DNA of 64,000 nucleotides from Saprospiraceae bacterium (GCA_025055285.1 JANWXM010000015.1:21642-85641); one strand, 5' to 3'; positions 34,206 through 44,494 are shown, numbered from the stretch's first letter. Program-made: numbers and translations. Notes: generated by a model not told the origin, from the sequence alone.

Positions 34206-35477
34206 AGAAACGCGCGTTAATAATTGTTCGCGAGAAGGCCCAATAGAGACCATCCGAATCGGAATTCCGACCAAGGCTTCCACCTCTTCTACATAAGCAC
34301 GCGCTGCAACGGGTAGGTGATCGAAAGAACGAACGCCTTTTAAGTCATTTTTCCAAGAGGTGTATTTCTTAAGTACAGGCTCTACATCGACCTGGCATAA
34401 GTCGTAAGGCAAGCGATCGGTCTGAGTTCCCTGATATCGGTAATGCGTAGCGACGGCGATTTCATTGAGCATACCCAAGACATCGAGTTTGGTCATGCAC
34501 AATTCAGTAGCGCCAGTGAGTTGAACAGTGTAATGCAATTGAGGCACGTCCAACCACCCACAGCGGCGCGGTCGTCCTGTCGTAGAGCCGAATTCTTGCC
34601 CAGCTTGGCGCAACTGCTCGCCTAAAGCATCTGTCAGTTCTGTGGGAAAAGGCCCACTGCCTACACGAGTACAATAGGCCTTGAAGATGCCGATAACTCG
34701 GCCAATGCGCTGTGGCGCCAAGCCCAATCCGACACATACGCCAGCGGTGATGGTATGAGAAGATGTTACGTAGGGATAGGTACCAAAATCGAGATCGAGC
34801 ATAGCCCCTTGTGCGCCTTCAGCCAAAACGCGCTTGCCGCTGTTAAGCGCATCGTTAACGTAATACTCACTATCTACAAAGGGAAGTTTGCGCAAGATTT
34901 CAAGACTATCAAACCACTCTGCTTCAGCACTTTCTATGTCGAAAGCAACAGGTGGATAAAGACGAAGAATTTCTAAGTGCTTCTGTTTAAGCATTTCATA
35001 GCGTTCGCGAAAGTCCGGCTGCTCAATGTCGCCTAAGCGAAGGCCGTTCCGACCCGTTTTATCCATGTAAGTGGGGCCGATACCCTTTAGCGTTGAGCCA
35101 ATTTTGGCCTGCCCTTTGTGCGCCTCGCTCGCCATATCTAACCAACGATGAGTAGGCAAAATCAGGTGTGCTTTTCGAGCCAGCAGCAAACGATGGCGGT
35201 AGTCCACACCGTTGCGGTCGAGCTGCTCCAGCTCACGGCGCAACACCACAGGGTCGAGGACAACGCCGCTGCCGATTAAATTGATGATGTGCGGCCGAAA
35301 AATTCCCGAAGGTATGGTGTGCAACACGTAGCGATGGCCGTTTAAATGGAGCGTATGGCCCGCATTAGGACCACCCTGAAAGCGAGCCACAACATCGTAT
35401 TGCTCACTCAAGTAGTCTACAATTTTGCCTTTTCCCTCATCGCCCCACTGTAGGCCAAGGATGACATCTATTTTCAT
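34194..35477 (-). CDS. purA: adenylosuccinate synthetase
   Basis: GTP-dependent ligation of IMP and aspartate, the first committed step to AMP. From the ATG at 35477 it has 427 residues. It begins VILGLQWGDEGKGKIVDYLS with the family P-loop, then RFQGGPNAGHTLHLNG, LIGSGVVLDPVVL, STLKGIGPTYMDKTGRNGLR, LAEGAQGAMLDLDFGTYPYV and VGSGPFPTEL. An alternative start at 35501 adds eight residues. A perfect -7 element lies at 35550-35557. It is divergent from the DUF4271 gene and overlaps nadM-nudix by 12 nt at its 3' end. Confidence 0.96.
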   Translation of the reverse strand: MKIDVILGLQWGDEGKGKIVDYLSEQYDVVARFQGGPNAGHTLHLNGHRYVLHTIPSGIFRPHIINLIGSGVVLDPVVLRRELEQLDRNGVDYRHRLLLARKAHLILPTHRWLDMASEAHKGQAKIGSTLKGIGPTYMDKTGRNGLRLGDIEQPDFRERYEMLKQKHLEILRLYPPVAFDIESAEAEWFDSLEILRKLPFVDSEYYVNDALNSGKRVLAEGAQGAMLDLDFGTYPYVTSSHTITAGVCVGLGLAPQRIGRVIGIFKAYCTRVGSGPFPTELTDALGEQLRQAGQEFGSTTGRPRRCGWLDVPQLHYTVQLTGATELCMTKLDVLGMLNEIAVATHYRYQGTQTDRLPYDLCQVDVEPVLKKYTSWKNDLKGVRSFDHLPVAARAYVEEVEALVGIPIRMVSIGPSREQLLTRVSLLA

Positions 35478-35549
35478 GGAAAACGCTAAAAATGTAGGCA
35501 AAAAGCCCTGAAAAAGGAAAGATAGACGACGTTATTGCCTGAAGTGGCT

Positions 35550-35557
35550 CAAAGGTA
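35550..35557 (-). promoter_or_regulatory. TAnnTTTG -7 element for purA
   Basis: The minus strand reads TACCTTTG, back to back with the -7 element of the divergent gene at 35582-35589; the two boxes are 24 nt apart. Confidence 0.55.
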
Positions 35558-35581
35558 GGCAAAGAATTCGGGGCACTGCAA

Positions 35582-35589
35582 TACCTTTG
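35582..35589 (+). promoter_or_regulatory. TAnnTTTG -7 element 4 nt before the DUF4271 gene
   Basis: TACCTTTG, a perfect match, ends 4 nt before the ATG at 35594, predicting a leaderless mRNA. Confidence 0.55.
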
Positions 35590-35593
35590 CCTT

Positions 35594-36508
35594 ATGCGAC
35601 GCTGGAGCTTTGGTGTGTCTGTGTTGCTCTTTTTACTCGCCGAGCTACATGCTCAGCGCATTGCCTCTAATCCTTTCGACATCGAAGCTCGTCTAGCAAC
35701 TAGCGTTCCCAAATCCATTAGCCCGTCGGCGACCACATATCCGATTGGTGCTAACCCCTTCAATATTGTGTCGCGTAAAAGACCGAAGGAAACGGCGCCT
35801 TCTGCAGTATCTCAGCCAATAAAACCCACGCGAACAGCCCTACCTCGAAGGAATTTTGGCCCGCCCCTTACTGAAAATCAGATTTTTTGGTTCCTGATGG
35901 TGCTCTTAGGGTTTTTGGCCTTCGCGGTGGCTTCAAAACGCAGCATTGTCGTCAAAGTGTGGCGTGCCTTTCTTAGCGACAACGCCCTCAATCTCGCGCT
36001 GCGCGAAGCAAGTGGTTTTGTGGGCAACCGGCCTTATTACTTGCTCTACGCCAATTTCCTGCTCAATGCCAGCCTATTTGTTTTTCTAATCGCAAAACAC
36101 TTCAACGAAAAGGCATTTAATCGAGCAGGGTTCTTGGCCATATGCCTAGTAGGTGCTCCCTTACTTTTTATCGCTAAACATTTCCTTTTACACCTCATTG
36201 GGAAAATATTCCCTTTACAAGCCGAAATGCGTCGCTATAATTTCTTAATTATGTTGTTTAACTGCGTTTTAGGCCTATTTTTAGTACCGTTTAATTTTTT
36301 GCTCGCCTCGCAGCGGCCTTACAGCAGCTTTCTCGTATTCTGGCTGCTAGCCCTAGCAGGCATATTCTACCTCTACCGCTATATGCGCGCTAGTGCTATT
36401 GCTAGCAAATTTTTACCCAGACATCTCTTCCATTTTTTGCTGTACCTTTGCAGCGTCGAAATCGCTCCCGTATTGGTTCTCGTCAAGCTAATTATGAGCT
36501 CTTCTTAA
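35594..36508 (+). CDS. DUF4271 integral membrane protein
   Basis: 304 residues. An N-terminal signal-like segment (FGVSVLLFLLAELHAQ) is followed by about 80 polar residues with a repeated NPF motif (SNPFDIEA, ANPFNIVS). About six to seven hydrophobic helices span residues 95-300 (FWFLMVLLGFLAFAVASKRS, LLYANFLLNASLFVFLIAKH, FLIMLFNCVLGLFLVPFNFL). In Bacteroidota, DUF4271 genes are commonly found next to the uroporphyrinogen-III synthase-like gene, as here (66-nt gap). Its function is unknown. The start is supported by the -7 element 4 nt upstream. Confidence 0.82.
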   Translation: MRRWSFGVSVLLFLLAELHAQRIASNPFDIEARLATSVPKSISPSATTYPIGANPFNIVSRKRPKETAPSAVSQPIKPTRTALPRRNFGPPLTENQIFWFLMVLLGFLAFAVASKRSIVVKVWRAFLSDNALNLALREASGFVGNRPYYLLYANFLLNASLFVFLIAKHFNEKAFNRAGFLAICLVGAPLLFIAKHFLLHLIGKIFPLQAEMRRYNFLIMLFNCVLGLFLVPFNFLLASQRPYSSFLVFWLLALAGIFYLYRYMRASAIASKFLPRHLFHFLLYLCSVEIAPVLVLVKLIMSSS

Positions 36509-36574
36509 GCACTCATTGCTTCATGCGATGGCGAACGGTCTAAACGCAGAACTACCCCTGAGACAGGAGTCCTG

Positions 36575-37456
36575 ATGGTTCATTTTGCAAACGTGTCAGC
36601 ACCTATTTTAGAAACTACTGAATCAGTATTTAAAAATAATTCCCAAATGTCTGCTCCAGCCATTCCTGCTCCTGAAGAAACATACAAGCGCGTTTACAAT
36701 ATACTTATTTCGCAGGCTGCTCCCTCTCCAATCCAGCGCCAACCTTACGAAGAATTAGAAAAACGCTACGGGGTACGCATCGACTTCGTGCCCTTCGTAC
36801 AAATCGAGGGACTCACAGAAAAGGAATACCGAAAGAACCGGATTTATCCACACGATTACACGGCCATCGTTTTTACGAGCCGCACAGCAGTAGACCATTT
36901 CTTCCGGCTATGCGGCGAATTGCGCATTAAAATGTCGGAGGAAACGCGATACTTCTGCGCAACAGAGGCCATCGCCAACTACTTGCAAAAGTTTATCAAC
37001 TTTCGCAAGCGCCGCGTCTTTAGTGGCGAGCGCTCTATTGCGGATTTGCGCCCTTACATTCTGCGGCATAAAGGCGAGCGTTTTTTCCTCCCATGCAGCG
37101 ACCAAGGCAACCCAGAGGTCACGCAGTTGTTCGCTGAGATGAAAATTCCCATCCAAGAAGCTGTTATGTATCGAACGGTCAACACAGACCTTTCTGGGTT
37201 GAAAGACATCAAATACGACATCATCGCCTTCTTCTCGGCGCTGGAAATCAAATCTATGTTTGACCAATTTCCGGACTTTAAACAGGAAGACCGCCGCATT
37301 TGTGTGTTCGGAAAAGCGGCTCAAAAAGCTGTGGAGGAAAGCGGTCTGAAAGTAAACATTTTGGCTGGCACCCCGGAAGCACCCTCTATTGCCGTTGCGT
37401 TGGAGAACTACTTGAAGATTTCCAACAAAGATGTAGTCAACAACGGCGCGCGTTAA
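36575..37456 (+). CDS. uroporphyrinogen-III synthase-like protein
   Basis: 293 residues. After a poorly conserved N-terminus of about 45 residues the HemD-like fold begins (VYNILISQAAPSPIQRQPYE). It continues with FVPFVQIEGLTEKEYRK, TAIVFTSRTAVDHFFRL, a second lobe with IADLRPYILRHKGERFFLPC, EAVMYRTVNTDLSGL, IIAFFSALEIKSMF and VFGKAAQKAVEESG. HemD cyclises hydroxymethylbilane to uroporphyrinogen III for haem. An AGGAG (36565-36569) five nt before the ATG at 36575 is one of the few Shine-Dalgarno-like sites here; an internal ATG at 36647 is the alternative. It probably shares a transcript with DUF4271. Confidence 0.8.
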   Translation: MVHFANVSAPILETTESVFKNNSQMSAPAIPAPEETYKRVYNILISQAAPSPIQRQPYEELEKRYGVRIDFVPFVQIEGLTEKEYRKNRIYPHDYTAIVFTSRTAVDHFFRLCGELRIKMSEETRYFCATEAIANYLQKFINFRKRRVFSGERSIADLRPYILRHKGERFFLPCSDQGNPEVTQLFAEMKIPIQEAVMYRTVNTDLSGLKDIKYDIIAFFSALEIKSMFDQFPDFKQEDRRICVFGKAAQKAVEESGLKVNILAGTPEAPSIAVALENYLKISNKDVVNNGAR

Positions 37457-37607
37457 GGCTGTGCGCGCTGCTGACCTTTCTGTATTGCTCTTTTTAGGGA
37501 GAAAAGAAGACGGGTGTCCAGGGCAAGAGAGATGAACTCTGCCCTCATCAAACGAGGAGAACAGCGCTCGAGAGCTTAGGATAGAGGAGGCCTATTGCGA
37601 GGTAGCT

Positions 37608-39266
37608 CTAGCAATTTTCCATAAGTTCTTGGGCCGTAGCTAAGGCAGCTTCACTAGGCGGATCTCCGCTCAGCATGATACCAATAACCCGTAAGCGTTC
37701 GGCTTTGCTCAGGGCACGCAGGCGCGTGACCGTGCGACCACCCTCTACCTCCTTGTACACAAAGTAATGTTTATCTGCTCGAGCAGCGATCTGCGGAGTA
37801 TGTGTAATACTGATCACTTGATGGCGGTCGCTTAGTTCGCGTAAAATGGTACCCATGCGACGCGACACCTCGCCGCTTATACCGGTATCTATCTCATCAA
37901 ATATCAGCGTTGGCAAGGGTATAGCTTCAGCCACCAAACTCTTGGTGCACAGCGTTAAACGCGCCAGTTCCCCACCAGAAGCCACGTCTTTAATGGGTAA
38001 AAAGCGGCTGCCAGCATTTGGAGCGAATAAAAACTGTACCCGATCTGTTCCTGTAGGTGTGAGCGCATCCGCTGGCTGAATGTCCACTTTCAAACGAGCA
38101 TGAGGCATAGCCAATTGCGCCAGCATGGCATCTACCTTTTCCTCAAAAGGCCTAGCAGCTCTTTTTCGCTGCTCGCTCAAGCGGGCAGCAAGTTGATGCA
38201 AGAGTTGCTCTCGTTCGGCAATACGACGTTCTAATTCGCCGAGTCTATCGCCCAAGTCAGAAAACTCGCCCAGTCGGCTCTGTAAAGTTTGTTGCAATTC
38301 CAAAAGGCCGCCAACGTCCTGAACACCATGTTTCTTCTGAAGGCGATAGATGACGCTAAGGCGCTCTTGCACTTCATTTATTCGCCCTGGGTCGTAATCT
38401 GTTTCCTCGCCAATACGCACGCATTCGCGGGCAATTTCCTGCAGCTCGCTCAGGGCGTTTTCTAGACGCTCGCTAATGCTCGCAAGAGCACTCGAGACCC
38501 GTCTCATCGGGCTAAGCGAACGCACGATAGCCTGCAATTGATTGATTACACTATTTTCTGCCTCTGAAAGGTAGTGACCTGCAGCACTGTAAAGGCGTTG
38601 AATATCCTCTGCGTGGGTAAGGCGACTTAATTCGGCCTCTAGCGCCTCTTGTTCCCCTTCTTGAAGGCGAGCCTGTAGAAGCTCTTCCAACTGAAATTGA
38701 AGGAAATCCATCTCTTCAGCCGAGCGCTGAGCGCGTTCTTTGAGCTCTTGCAACACTCGCCGGTCTGCCTGATAGTGGCGATATAGCTGCTGGTACTCCT
38801 GCAGCAAGGCGCCGTTATCGGCCAACGCGTCGAGCATGCGCAACTGCATATTGACCTCGTGAATGTCTAGGGTATCGAATTGTTGATGAAGATCTACCAA
38901 CGCCTCCGTTAATCGGCGCAGAACAGCATTATTAGTAGGCGTGTCATTGATGAAAGCTCGGCTCTTACCGCTTGGCAACAGCTCGCGACGGATAACCACC
39001 TCGTCGTCGTAGTCTAGAGCGTGTTCTTCGAAAAAATCCCTCAAATTATAGCGCCCCACGTCGAACCACGCCTCTACTACGCATTTCTCGGCATCGTTGT
39101 AAAAAATTTTAGTGTCTGCGCGCTCTCCCATGACCAACCCTAACGCACCTAGCAAAATAGATTTTCCCGCTCCCGTTTCGCCCGTAATGATGGTTAGATG
39201 CTCAGAGAACTCTAGTTCAGCGCGCTCAATAAGCGCGTAATTGCGAATATGTAGGCGTTTAAGCAT
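37608..39266 (-). CDS. recN: DNA repair protein RecN
   Basis: SMC-like ATPase acting early in double-strand break repair. 552 residues, typical length. It starts MLKRLHIRNYALIERAELEF with Walker A ITGETGAGKSILL near residues 27-39, then GERADTKI and FDTLDIHEVNMQLRMLD. Two long coiled-coil arms follow (about 155-360). The ABC signature region has KDVASGGELARLTLCTK, Walker B PTLIFDEIDTGISGEV and the H-loop QVISITHTPQIAA. TACTTTTG at 39302-39309 is the likely -7 element, 35 nt upstream. Confidence 0.95.
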   Translation of the reverse strand: MLKRLHIRNYALIERAELEFSEHLTIITGETGAGKSILLGALGLVMGERADTKIFYNDAEKCVVEAWFDVGRYNLRDFFEEHALDYDDEVVIRRELLPSGKSRAFINDTPTNNAVLRRLTEALVDLHQQFDTLDIHEVNMQLRMLDALADNGALLQEYQQLYRHYQADRRVLQELKERAQRSAEEMDFLQFQLEELLQARLQEGEQEALEAELSRLTHAEDIQRLYSAAGHYLSEAENSVINQLQAIVRSLSPMRRVSSALASISERLENALSELQEIARECVRIGEETDYDPGRINEVQERLSVIYRLQKKHGVQDVGGLLELQQTLQSRLGEFSDLGDRLGELERRIAEREQLLHQLAARLSEQRKRAARPFEEKVDAMLAQLAMPHARLKVDIQPADALTPTGTDRVQFLFAPNAGSRFLPIKDVASGGELARLTLCTKSLVAEAIPLPTLIFDEIDTGISGEVSRRMGTILRELSDRHQVISITHTPQIAARADKHYFVYKEVEGGRTVTRLRALSKAERLRVIGIMLSGDPPSEAALATAQELMENC

Positions 39267-39301
39267 GACTCAATCCACAGCGGATTTGTCTTCTTTATGG
39301 G

Positions 39302-39309
39302 CAAAAGTA
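39302..39309 (-). promoter_or_regulatory. TAnnTTTG -7 element for recN
   Basis: The minus strand reads TACTTTTG, a consensus match, 35 nt before the ATG at 39266. Confidence 0.5.
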
Positions 39310-39404
39310 GCTACCATTACGCGGCTGCGCTAAGCCTTTTTGGCCAAACGCCTCTTCTTTTCGAGAAAAAGCAGTGCTAGCAGCGCAAAGATTTGCCCTC
39401 CCCG

Positions 39405-39770
39405 TCATTTCCGGATAAAGTAAACGGCTAGCACCAATAGCACAAAACCTACGTAATGGTTCCATTTGAGGGTTTCGTTTTTAAAAAACAATAGCGTAAA
39501 GCCTACGAAAACAAGTAGAGTAATAATTTCCTGGATCACTTTTAAGTGAAGTAAGGAAAAAGGCCCTCCATTCCCTTGATAACCGATGCGGTTGGCCGGT
39601 ATCATAAAGCAATACTCTAGGAAGGCAATGAGCCAGCTGGCTACGATAACGCCAAAAAGCCCTGTTTTCTTAAAGAAAGCAAGTTGCTGAAATTTTAGAT
39701 GGCCATACCATGCAAAGGTCATGAAGATGTTGGAAATGAGGAGTAAGGCGATTGTTAGAAATCCTTTCAT
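39405..39770 (-). CDS. DUF486 (DMT-like) small membrane protein
   Basis: 121 residues with four hydrophobic helices: FLTIALLLISNIFMTFAWYG, FGVIVASWLIAFLEYCFMIP, a helix around VIQEIITLLVFVGFTLLFF and HYVGFVLLVLAVYFI. The AWYGHLK and PANRIGYQGNGGPFSLLHLK stretches are characteristic of DUF486 proteins, half-size relatives of drug/metabolite transporters. The ATG at 39770 is chosen because it starts just before helix 1; an upstream in-frame start at 39797 would add nine residues. No substrate is known. Confidence 0.85.
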   Translation of the reverse strand: MKGFLTIALLLISNIFMTFAWYGHLKFQQLAFFKKTGLFGVIVASWLIAFLEYCFMIPANRIGYQGNGGPFSLLHLKVIQEIITLLVFVGFTLLFFKNETLKWNHYVGFVLLVLAVYFIRK

Positions 39771-39875
39771 ACAAATATAAACAAGAAATGCGAACAAAAG
39801 TAGCGTGTTCAGCCTCGGAAAATACCCATTGGTCGTTCAAGGGCTTATTCGCTTAAAATAACAAGTGAGCCTGGT

Positions 39876-39883
39876 TACCTTTG
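39876..39883 (+). promoter_or_regulatory. TAnnTTTG -7 element for the TonB-dependent receptor
   Basis: TACCTTTG, a perfect match, 35 nt before the ATG at 39919. Confidence 0.55.
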
Positions 39884-39918
39884 CTGCCTAAAAACTGGCC
39901 TAAGACGCATTCGTAGCG

Positions 39919-42201
39919 ATGAAGAAACTTTGCTTGCTGTTTACTCTTGTAAGCTGTTCGTTGCCTTTGTTTGCTCAAAAAACCGATCGAGGAGCGCTTC
40001 GTGGCAACGTCTTTGATAAAGAGAGCGCCCAGCCTATCGCCTTTGCAACCATTCAACTCGAAGGCCCTGAGACACGCGGCACCACTACTGACATCAACGG
40101 CTTCTTTTCGATTGCTGACTTGCCAGCAGGAACTTACCGCCTGAAGGTGACCTACATCGGATATGATGACCTCCAGAGCGAAGTGTCCATTAAGGGTGGT
40201 GAGGTTCTATTCAAAAACATTAACCTCCAAGAAAGCGGTCAGAGTTTAGAAGAAATCGTCATTAGCGGAAAGAAAGAACAGGCGCGCTCTGAAATTCAAG
40301 TCTCTAAAATTTCAGTCACACCTAAACAGATCCGCTCCCTACCCTCTACAGGTGGTCAAGCCGATATTGCACAGTATCTTACTGTGTTACCTGGCGTTAT
40401 CTTTACTGGCGACCAAGGAGGTCAACTTTATATTCGAGGCGGGTCACCCGTGCAAAATCGCATCCTGTTGGATGGCATGACCATTTACAATCCCTTCCAC
40501 AGTATTGGCTTTTTTTCCATCTTTGAAACAGAGCTAATCCGAAACGTGGATGTACTCACGGGTGGTTTCAATGCCGAGCACGGAGGCCGAATTTCCGCCA
40601 TCGTGGACGTCAAGACGCGCGAAGGCAACCGCAAACGCTTGGCTGGGTTAGTATCTGCTAGCCCCTTCCAGGCCCGCGCCATGATAGAAGGCCCTATCGT
40701 ACCGCTGCGCGAAGAGGGCGGAAGCAGCGTATCCTTTGTCCTAGCTGGCAAACAAGCCCTCATCGACCGTCTAGGAAAGCAGCTGTATCCGTATGTTAAT
40801 GACGGCGACGGTATTCCGTTCGCCTATCGCGATCTGTATGGAAAACTCTCTCTGATGACAGGCAGCGGCAGCAAAGCAAATTTCTTTGGGTTTAATTACC
40901 GCGATGGCGTACGCTTCGCTATCGCTGACTTCAATTGGCAGAGCTCTGGCGGTGGCATGGACTTTACCCTTATTCCTTCCAACTCCAACACCGTCATTAA
41001 TGGTGTATTAACTTACTCCACTTATTCTTCGCGCATTCAAGAGGCAGATCGGCAGCCTCGCACCAGCGGCATCAACGGTTTCTTCGCCTCACTTAATTTC
41101 ATTAACTTTGATCGGCACAGCGAGTTTCGGTACGGCCTCGAACTAAACGGCTTTCGAACAGACTTCCAATTTGTTAACTTCCGCGGGTTTAAAATTGAGC
41201 AAATTGAAAACACTACCGAATTAGCTTTCTTCTTGCGGTGGAAGCGCAAGATAGGCCCTCTCGTCCTAGAACCAGGCTTCCGCTTCCAATATTACTTGTC
41301 GCTCAACGACATATCACCAGAGCCGCGATTGGGCCTGAAGTACAACGTTACGGAAAACTTTCGCCTCAAGGCCGCCGGAGGATGGTATTCGCAAAACCTC
41401 TTAGCTACGGTCAATGAGCGCGATGTGGTCAACCTCTTCGTAGGTTTTCTCTCAGGGCCCGAAGAAACGGTCTATAAACCAGGCTCTACGGAGCGAATTG
41501 ACCATCGTTTGCAAAAGGCTGTGCACGGCGTAGCAGGCTTCGAAATCGACCTACCTAATAACATTGACCTTAATGTGGAGGGATACTACAAAGACTTTAC
41601 TCAGTTGTTGGCGCTCAATCGTTTTAAATCTTTGCCTCAAGAACCCAACTACATCACCGAAACTGGAAAGGCGTATGGCATTGATTTTTCAGCGAAATGG
41701 GAAGCTAAACGCTTTTACGTTTGGAGTGCCTATTCGTATGCCTTCGTGACGCGCTTCGACGGCCAGCAAGAATATCCGCCCGTTTTCGACCGCCGACACA
41801 ATTTCAATATCGTTACAACTTATCAAGCGGGCTCTAAAAAAGTTTGGGAATTAAGTGCTCGTTGGAACCTCGGCTCAGGCTTCCCCTTCACCCAAACCCA
41901 GGGCTTTTACACCGTATTTGATTTTAGCCAAGGCATCAACACGGATGTTCTCACAGGCAACGGCACTTTAGGCATTCTGTACGCTTCGAGGCGCAATGGT
42001 GGCCGATTGCCTTATTATCACCGCCTAGACGTATCGATCAAGCGCACCTTTAATCTCTCTAAATACGCAAAAGCTGAGATCATTGCTTCCGCTACCAACC
42101 TGTACAATCGGCCCAATATCTTTTACTTCGACCGCGTGCGCTATCAGCGTGTCAACCAACTACCCATTCTGCCTAGCCTAAGCATGACCTTACAGTTTTG
42201 A
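39919..42201 (+). CDS. TonB-dependent outer-membrane receptor
   Basis: 760 residues. A signal peptide (about 1-20, ending SLPLFAQ) is followed by a carboxypeptidase-regulatory-like beta sandwich (about 25-105: [20 protein letters not shown], then [20 protein letters not shown]). The plug domain (about 110-230) includes [39 protein letters not shown] and [20 protein letters not shown]. The 22-stranded barrel region ends in an aromatic-terminated strand (SLSMTLQF). No SusD-like partner follows, so it is more likely a siderophore/cofactor-type or small-molecule receptor than a glycan importer. selD starts 17 nt after its stop, which could indicate co-transcription. Confidence 0.92.
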   Translation: MKKLCLLFTLVSCSLPLFAQKTDRGALRGNVFDKESAQPIAFATIQLEGPETRGTTTDINGFFSIADLPAGTYRLKVTYIGYDDLQSEVSIKGGEVLFKNINLQESGQSLEEIVISGKKEQARSEIQVSKISVTPKQIRSLPSTGGQADIAQYLTVLPGVIFTGDQGGQLYIRGGSPVQNRILLDGMTIYNPFHSIGFFSIFETELIRNVDVLTGGFNAEHGGRISAIVDVKTREGNRKRLAGLVSASPFQARAMIEGPIVPLREEGGSSVSFVLAGKQALIDRLGKQLYPYVNDGDGIPFAYRDLYGKLSLMTGSGSKANFFGFNYRDGVRFAIADFNWQSSGGGMDFTLIPSNSNTVINGVLTYSTYSSRIQEADRQPRTSGINGFFASLNFINFDRHSEFRYGLELNGFRTDFQFVNFRGFKIEQIENTTELAFFLRWKRKIGPLVLEPGFRFQYYLSLNDISPEPRLGLKYNVTENFRLKAAGGWYSQNLLATVNERDVVNLFVGFLSGPEETVYKPGSTERIDHRLQKAVHGVAGFEIDLPNNIDLNVEGYYKDFTQLLALNRFKSLPQEPNYITETGKAYGIDFSAKWEAKRFYVWSAYSYAFVTRFDGQQEYPPVFDRRHNFNIVTTYQAGSKKVWELSARWNLGSGFPFTQTQGFYTVFDFSQGINTDVLTGNGTLGILYASRRNGGRLPYYHRLDVSIKRTFNLSKYAKAEIIASATNLYNRPNIFYFDRVRYQRVNQLPILPSLSMTLQF

Positions 42202-42218
42202 CAGACGAGCCCAGTGGC

Positions 42219-43268
42219 ATGAATACAGAGGTGAAACTCACGCAATTTTCTCATGGTGCTGGCTGTGGGTGCAAAATTGCTCCCGAGGCGCTCAATCGCA
42301 TTCTCCAAGCAAGCACAGAAGCAGCTTCCGAGAGTTATCCTCAATTGCTCGTTGGACATGAACTGCGCGATGATGCTGCAGCCTACGATCTAGGCGATGG
42401 TACGGCACTCGTTAGCACTACTGACTTTTTCATGCCCATCGTAGATGACGCCGAAGACTTCGGTTATATTGCAGCAGTTAACGCGATTAGCGATGTTTAT
42501 GCAATGGGCGCTCAGCCGCTGCTAGCAATTGCCATCTTGGGTTGGCCGGTCAATTTCATACCAGTGGAGGTGGCTGGCCGGGTGCTTCAGGGTGGGCGGC
42601 GCGCTTGCGCTGCAGCAGGCATTCCGCTAGCAGGCGGACATAGCGTCGATAGCCCAGAACCAATCTTTGGCTTAGCCGTCAGTGGGCGTGTACGCCTAGA
42701 GCACCTTAAACGCAACAGCGGAGCGCAGCCAGGCGCGCAACTATACTTAACCAAGCCCATCGGTGTAGGTATCCTGACCACCGCCCAGAAATATGGCATG
42801 CTTCAACCTGAACATGCCTCGTTAGCCCCAACTCTAATGAAGACCCATAACAAAGTCGGTGTCCGTTTCGGTCAATTGCCCTATGTACAGGCTATGACTG
42901 ACGTCACGGGCTTCGGTTTGTTGGGTCATTTGCTAGAAATGTGCGATGCCAGCGGAGTCAGTGCCATCGTTTATGCTGACCGCGTGCCTCTTTTGCAGCC
43001 CGAAGTGCTTGATTTTTACATAAAAAGCAGGTGCATACCTGCTGCAACTCAACGCAACTGGGAAAGCTATGGCGCCTGTATTGCCGGCGTAGAGGACGAG
43101 CATTTGCGCGCTCTGTTTGCTGACCCTCAAACGGCAGGCGGTCTTCTCGTCGCTGTTACGCCGGGGCATGAAACCGACTTCGAGGCCGTCGCAGCAGAGG
43201 AGGGTTTGTCGCTTCGGCCTTTTGGCTTCTGTATCGAACGCCAACCGGCAGTCATCACCGTAGTATGA
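42219..43268 (+). CDS. selD: selenide, water dikinase (selenophosphate synthetase)
   Basis: Makes selenophosphate from selenide and ATP, the selenium donor for selenocysteine-tRNA and 2-selenouridine. From the ATG at 42219 it has 349 residues. The active-site segment [10 protein letters not shown] places the catalytic Cys16 (Cys, not Sec) and Lys19. It continues with [84 protein letters not shown] and [12 protein letters not shown]. No selA, selB, selC or selU is in the window, so the use of selenium in this organism cannot be read here. Confidence 0.95.
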   Translation: MNTEVKLTQFSHGAGCGCKIAPEALNRILQASTEAASESYPQLLVGHELRDDAAAYDLGDGTALVSTTDFFMPIVDDAEDFGYIAAVNAISDVYAMGAQPLLAIAILGWPVNFIPVEVAGRVLQGGRRACAAAGIPLAGGHSVDSPEPIFGLAVSGRVRLEHLKRNSGAQPGAQLYLTKPIGVGILTTAQKYGMLQPEHASLAPTLMKTHNKVGVRFGQLPYVQAMTDVTGFGLLGHLLEMCDASGVSAIVYADRVPLLQPEVLDFYIKSRCIPAATQRNWESYGACIAGVEDEHLRALFADPQTAGGLLVAVTPGHETDFEAVAAEEGLSLRPFGFCIERQPAVITVV

Positions 43269-43281
43269 GCATAGACCGCTA

Positions 43282-43815
43282 CTAAGGCTTGCGTTTGCGG
43301 TACTCTTCCCAACTAGTTGTCTTGTACGCATCCTCTGCGGCAAAATGCAATTCTTTTAGCAAATCTGCCGCCTCCTTGTAACCCGGCGAGATCATGATGC
43401 GTTCAAATTTCTCGTTGAGGTACACCATTGAAGGATACCCCATGCGCCCGTCCAAGAGAGAATAGGCTAACGTGTGCACTCCTCTGCCATTGCCCGTTTC
43501 TACAAACTTAAAGGTTTGGTCGTTGAAGCGAATGTCTTCTCGCTGCTCGGCATCTAGCTTTACCGCATAAAAATGCTTGTTCAAATATGCAACCACCTCA
43601 GGATGGGTAAAAGTTACCTTATCCATCCGCTTACACCAGCCGCACCAATGGGTGTATACGTCCACAAAAATTTTCTTTGGCCGTTTCTTGTGCAAAGCAA
43701 CTGCCTCTTCCCAAGTGTACCATTTTACTGATACAGACTCTTGAGCTAAGAGCACGTCGCCGAAGAAAAGGGTAGCTACAAGGATTATCATTGACCTAAA
43801 AACGCGATTTTTCAT
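43282..43815 (-). CDS. secreted thioredoxin-fold protein (CGWC)
   Basis: 177 residues from the ATG at 43815, which opens onto a signal peptide (NRVFRSMIILVATLFFGDVL, cleavage near LAQ). The thioredoxin-like domain holds IFVDVYTHWCGWCKRMDKVT with the redox motif CGWC at 58-61, then VVAYLNKHFYAVKLDAEQRE and the cis-Pro segment MGYPSMVYL. This resembles DUF255/thioredoxin_7 type periplasmic oxidoreductases. It lies 13 nt from the convergent selD. TACTTTTG at 43933-43940 may be its -7 element, implying a leader of about 115 nt. Confidence 0.85.
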   Translation of the reverse strand: MKNRVFRSMIILVATLFFGDVLLAQESVSVKWYTWEEAVALHKKRPKKIFVDVYTHWCGWCKRMDKVTFTHPEVVAYLNKHFYAVKLDAEQREDIRFNDQTFKFVETGNGRGVHTLAYSLLDGRMGYPSMVYLNEKFERIMISPGYKEAADLLKELHFAAEDAYKTTSWEEYRKRKP

Positions 43816-44494
43816 AGAAAAACTTATAAAAAATTTTGAAGATAACTGCATTGTCTTGATATTTTTTAAGCAAAAAGCCAACGTGTCAAAAAAGAGTAAG
43901 CACCACACCTCCTCTCCGCTCTTGAGCATCCGCAAAAGTAGACAGATACTAGGCAAATGGTTCAAAATGCATGCCCTGACGGAAATCACCACAGTGTCGG
44001 AATCGATATTAGCATCGACCTGTACCGCCAACTAGTTGGGCTTGCGCTCTGCTCCGTGCCGTCGGTTTTCCCTTTGGCAATTCAAAATGTGCACCGTGGG
44101 GCAAGAATCCGACTAAACTTTTCTGCTTCTTACAGTAATAACTCTTAAGAAACGAAATTAAGAGAACATACATTTCTTAGCAAAGAAATAAAATGGTAAA
44201 AAGTTTAGGATATCAGTTTTTTACAGCCAAAATTATAGCCTGGTAATCAAAGGCCTAAAGCCTTAATCCGCGTTTTTTAAACATTCTATCCGTAAGAGAA
44301 AGTCCTAAATACCCAAGGAAGATGAAGGGCTCTACTCGAAATATGAAATACTGAAAATCAATGTTTTACCTAAAGAATGCGAAGCCAAAAAGAACGCCTA
44401 TTTTAAAAGACGAAGTTGTTAAAACTCTTTGTCGGGCGCAGCATTCACCAATTCGAAGGAACCGATCGTTGTTTTAATGTCGCTGAGATGGAGA
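43816..44494. other. AT-rich intergenic region between the thioredoxin-like gene and aroA
   Basis: About 680 bases carrying the divergent control regions. A TACTTTTG element (minus strand, 43933-43940) faces the thioredoxin-like gene. An ACTCTTTG near 44424 may serve aroA. The block 44120-44400 is strongly AT-rich with no gene, RNA or repeat that I can support. Confidence 0.4.
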
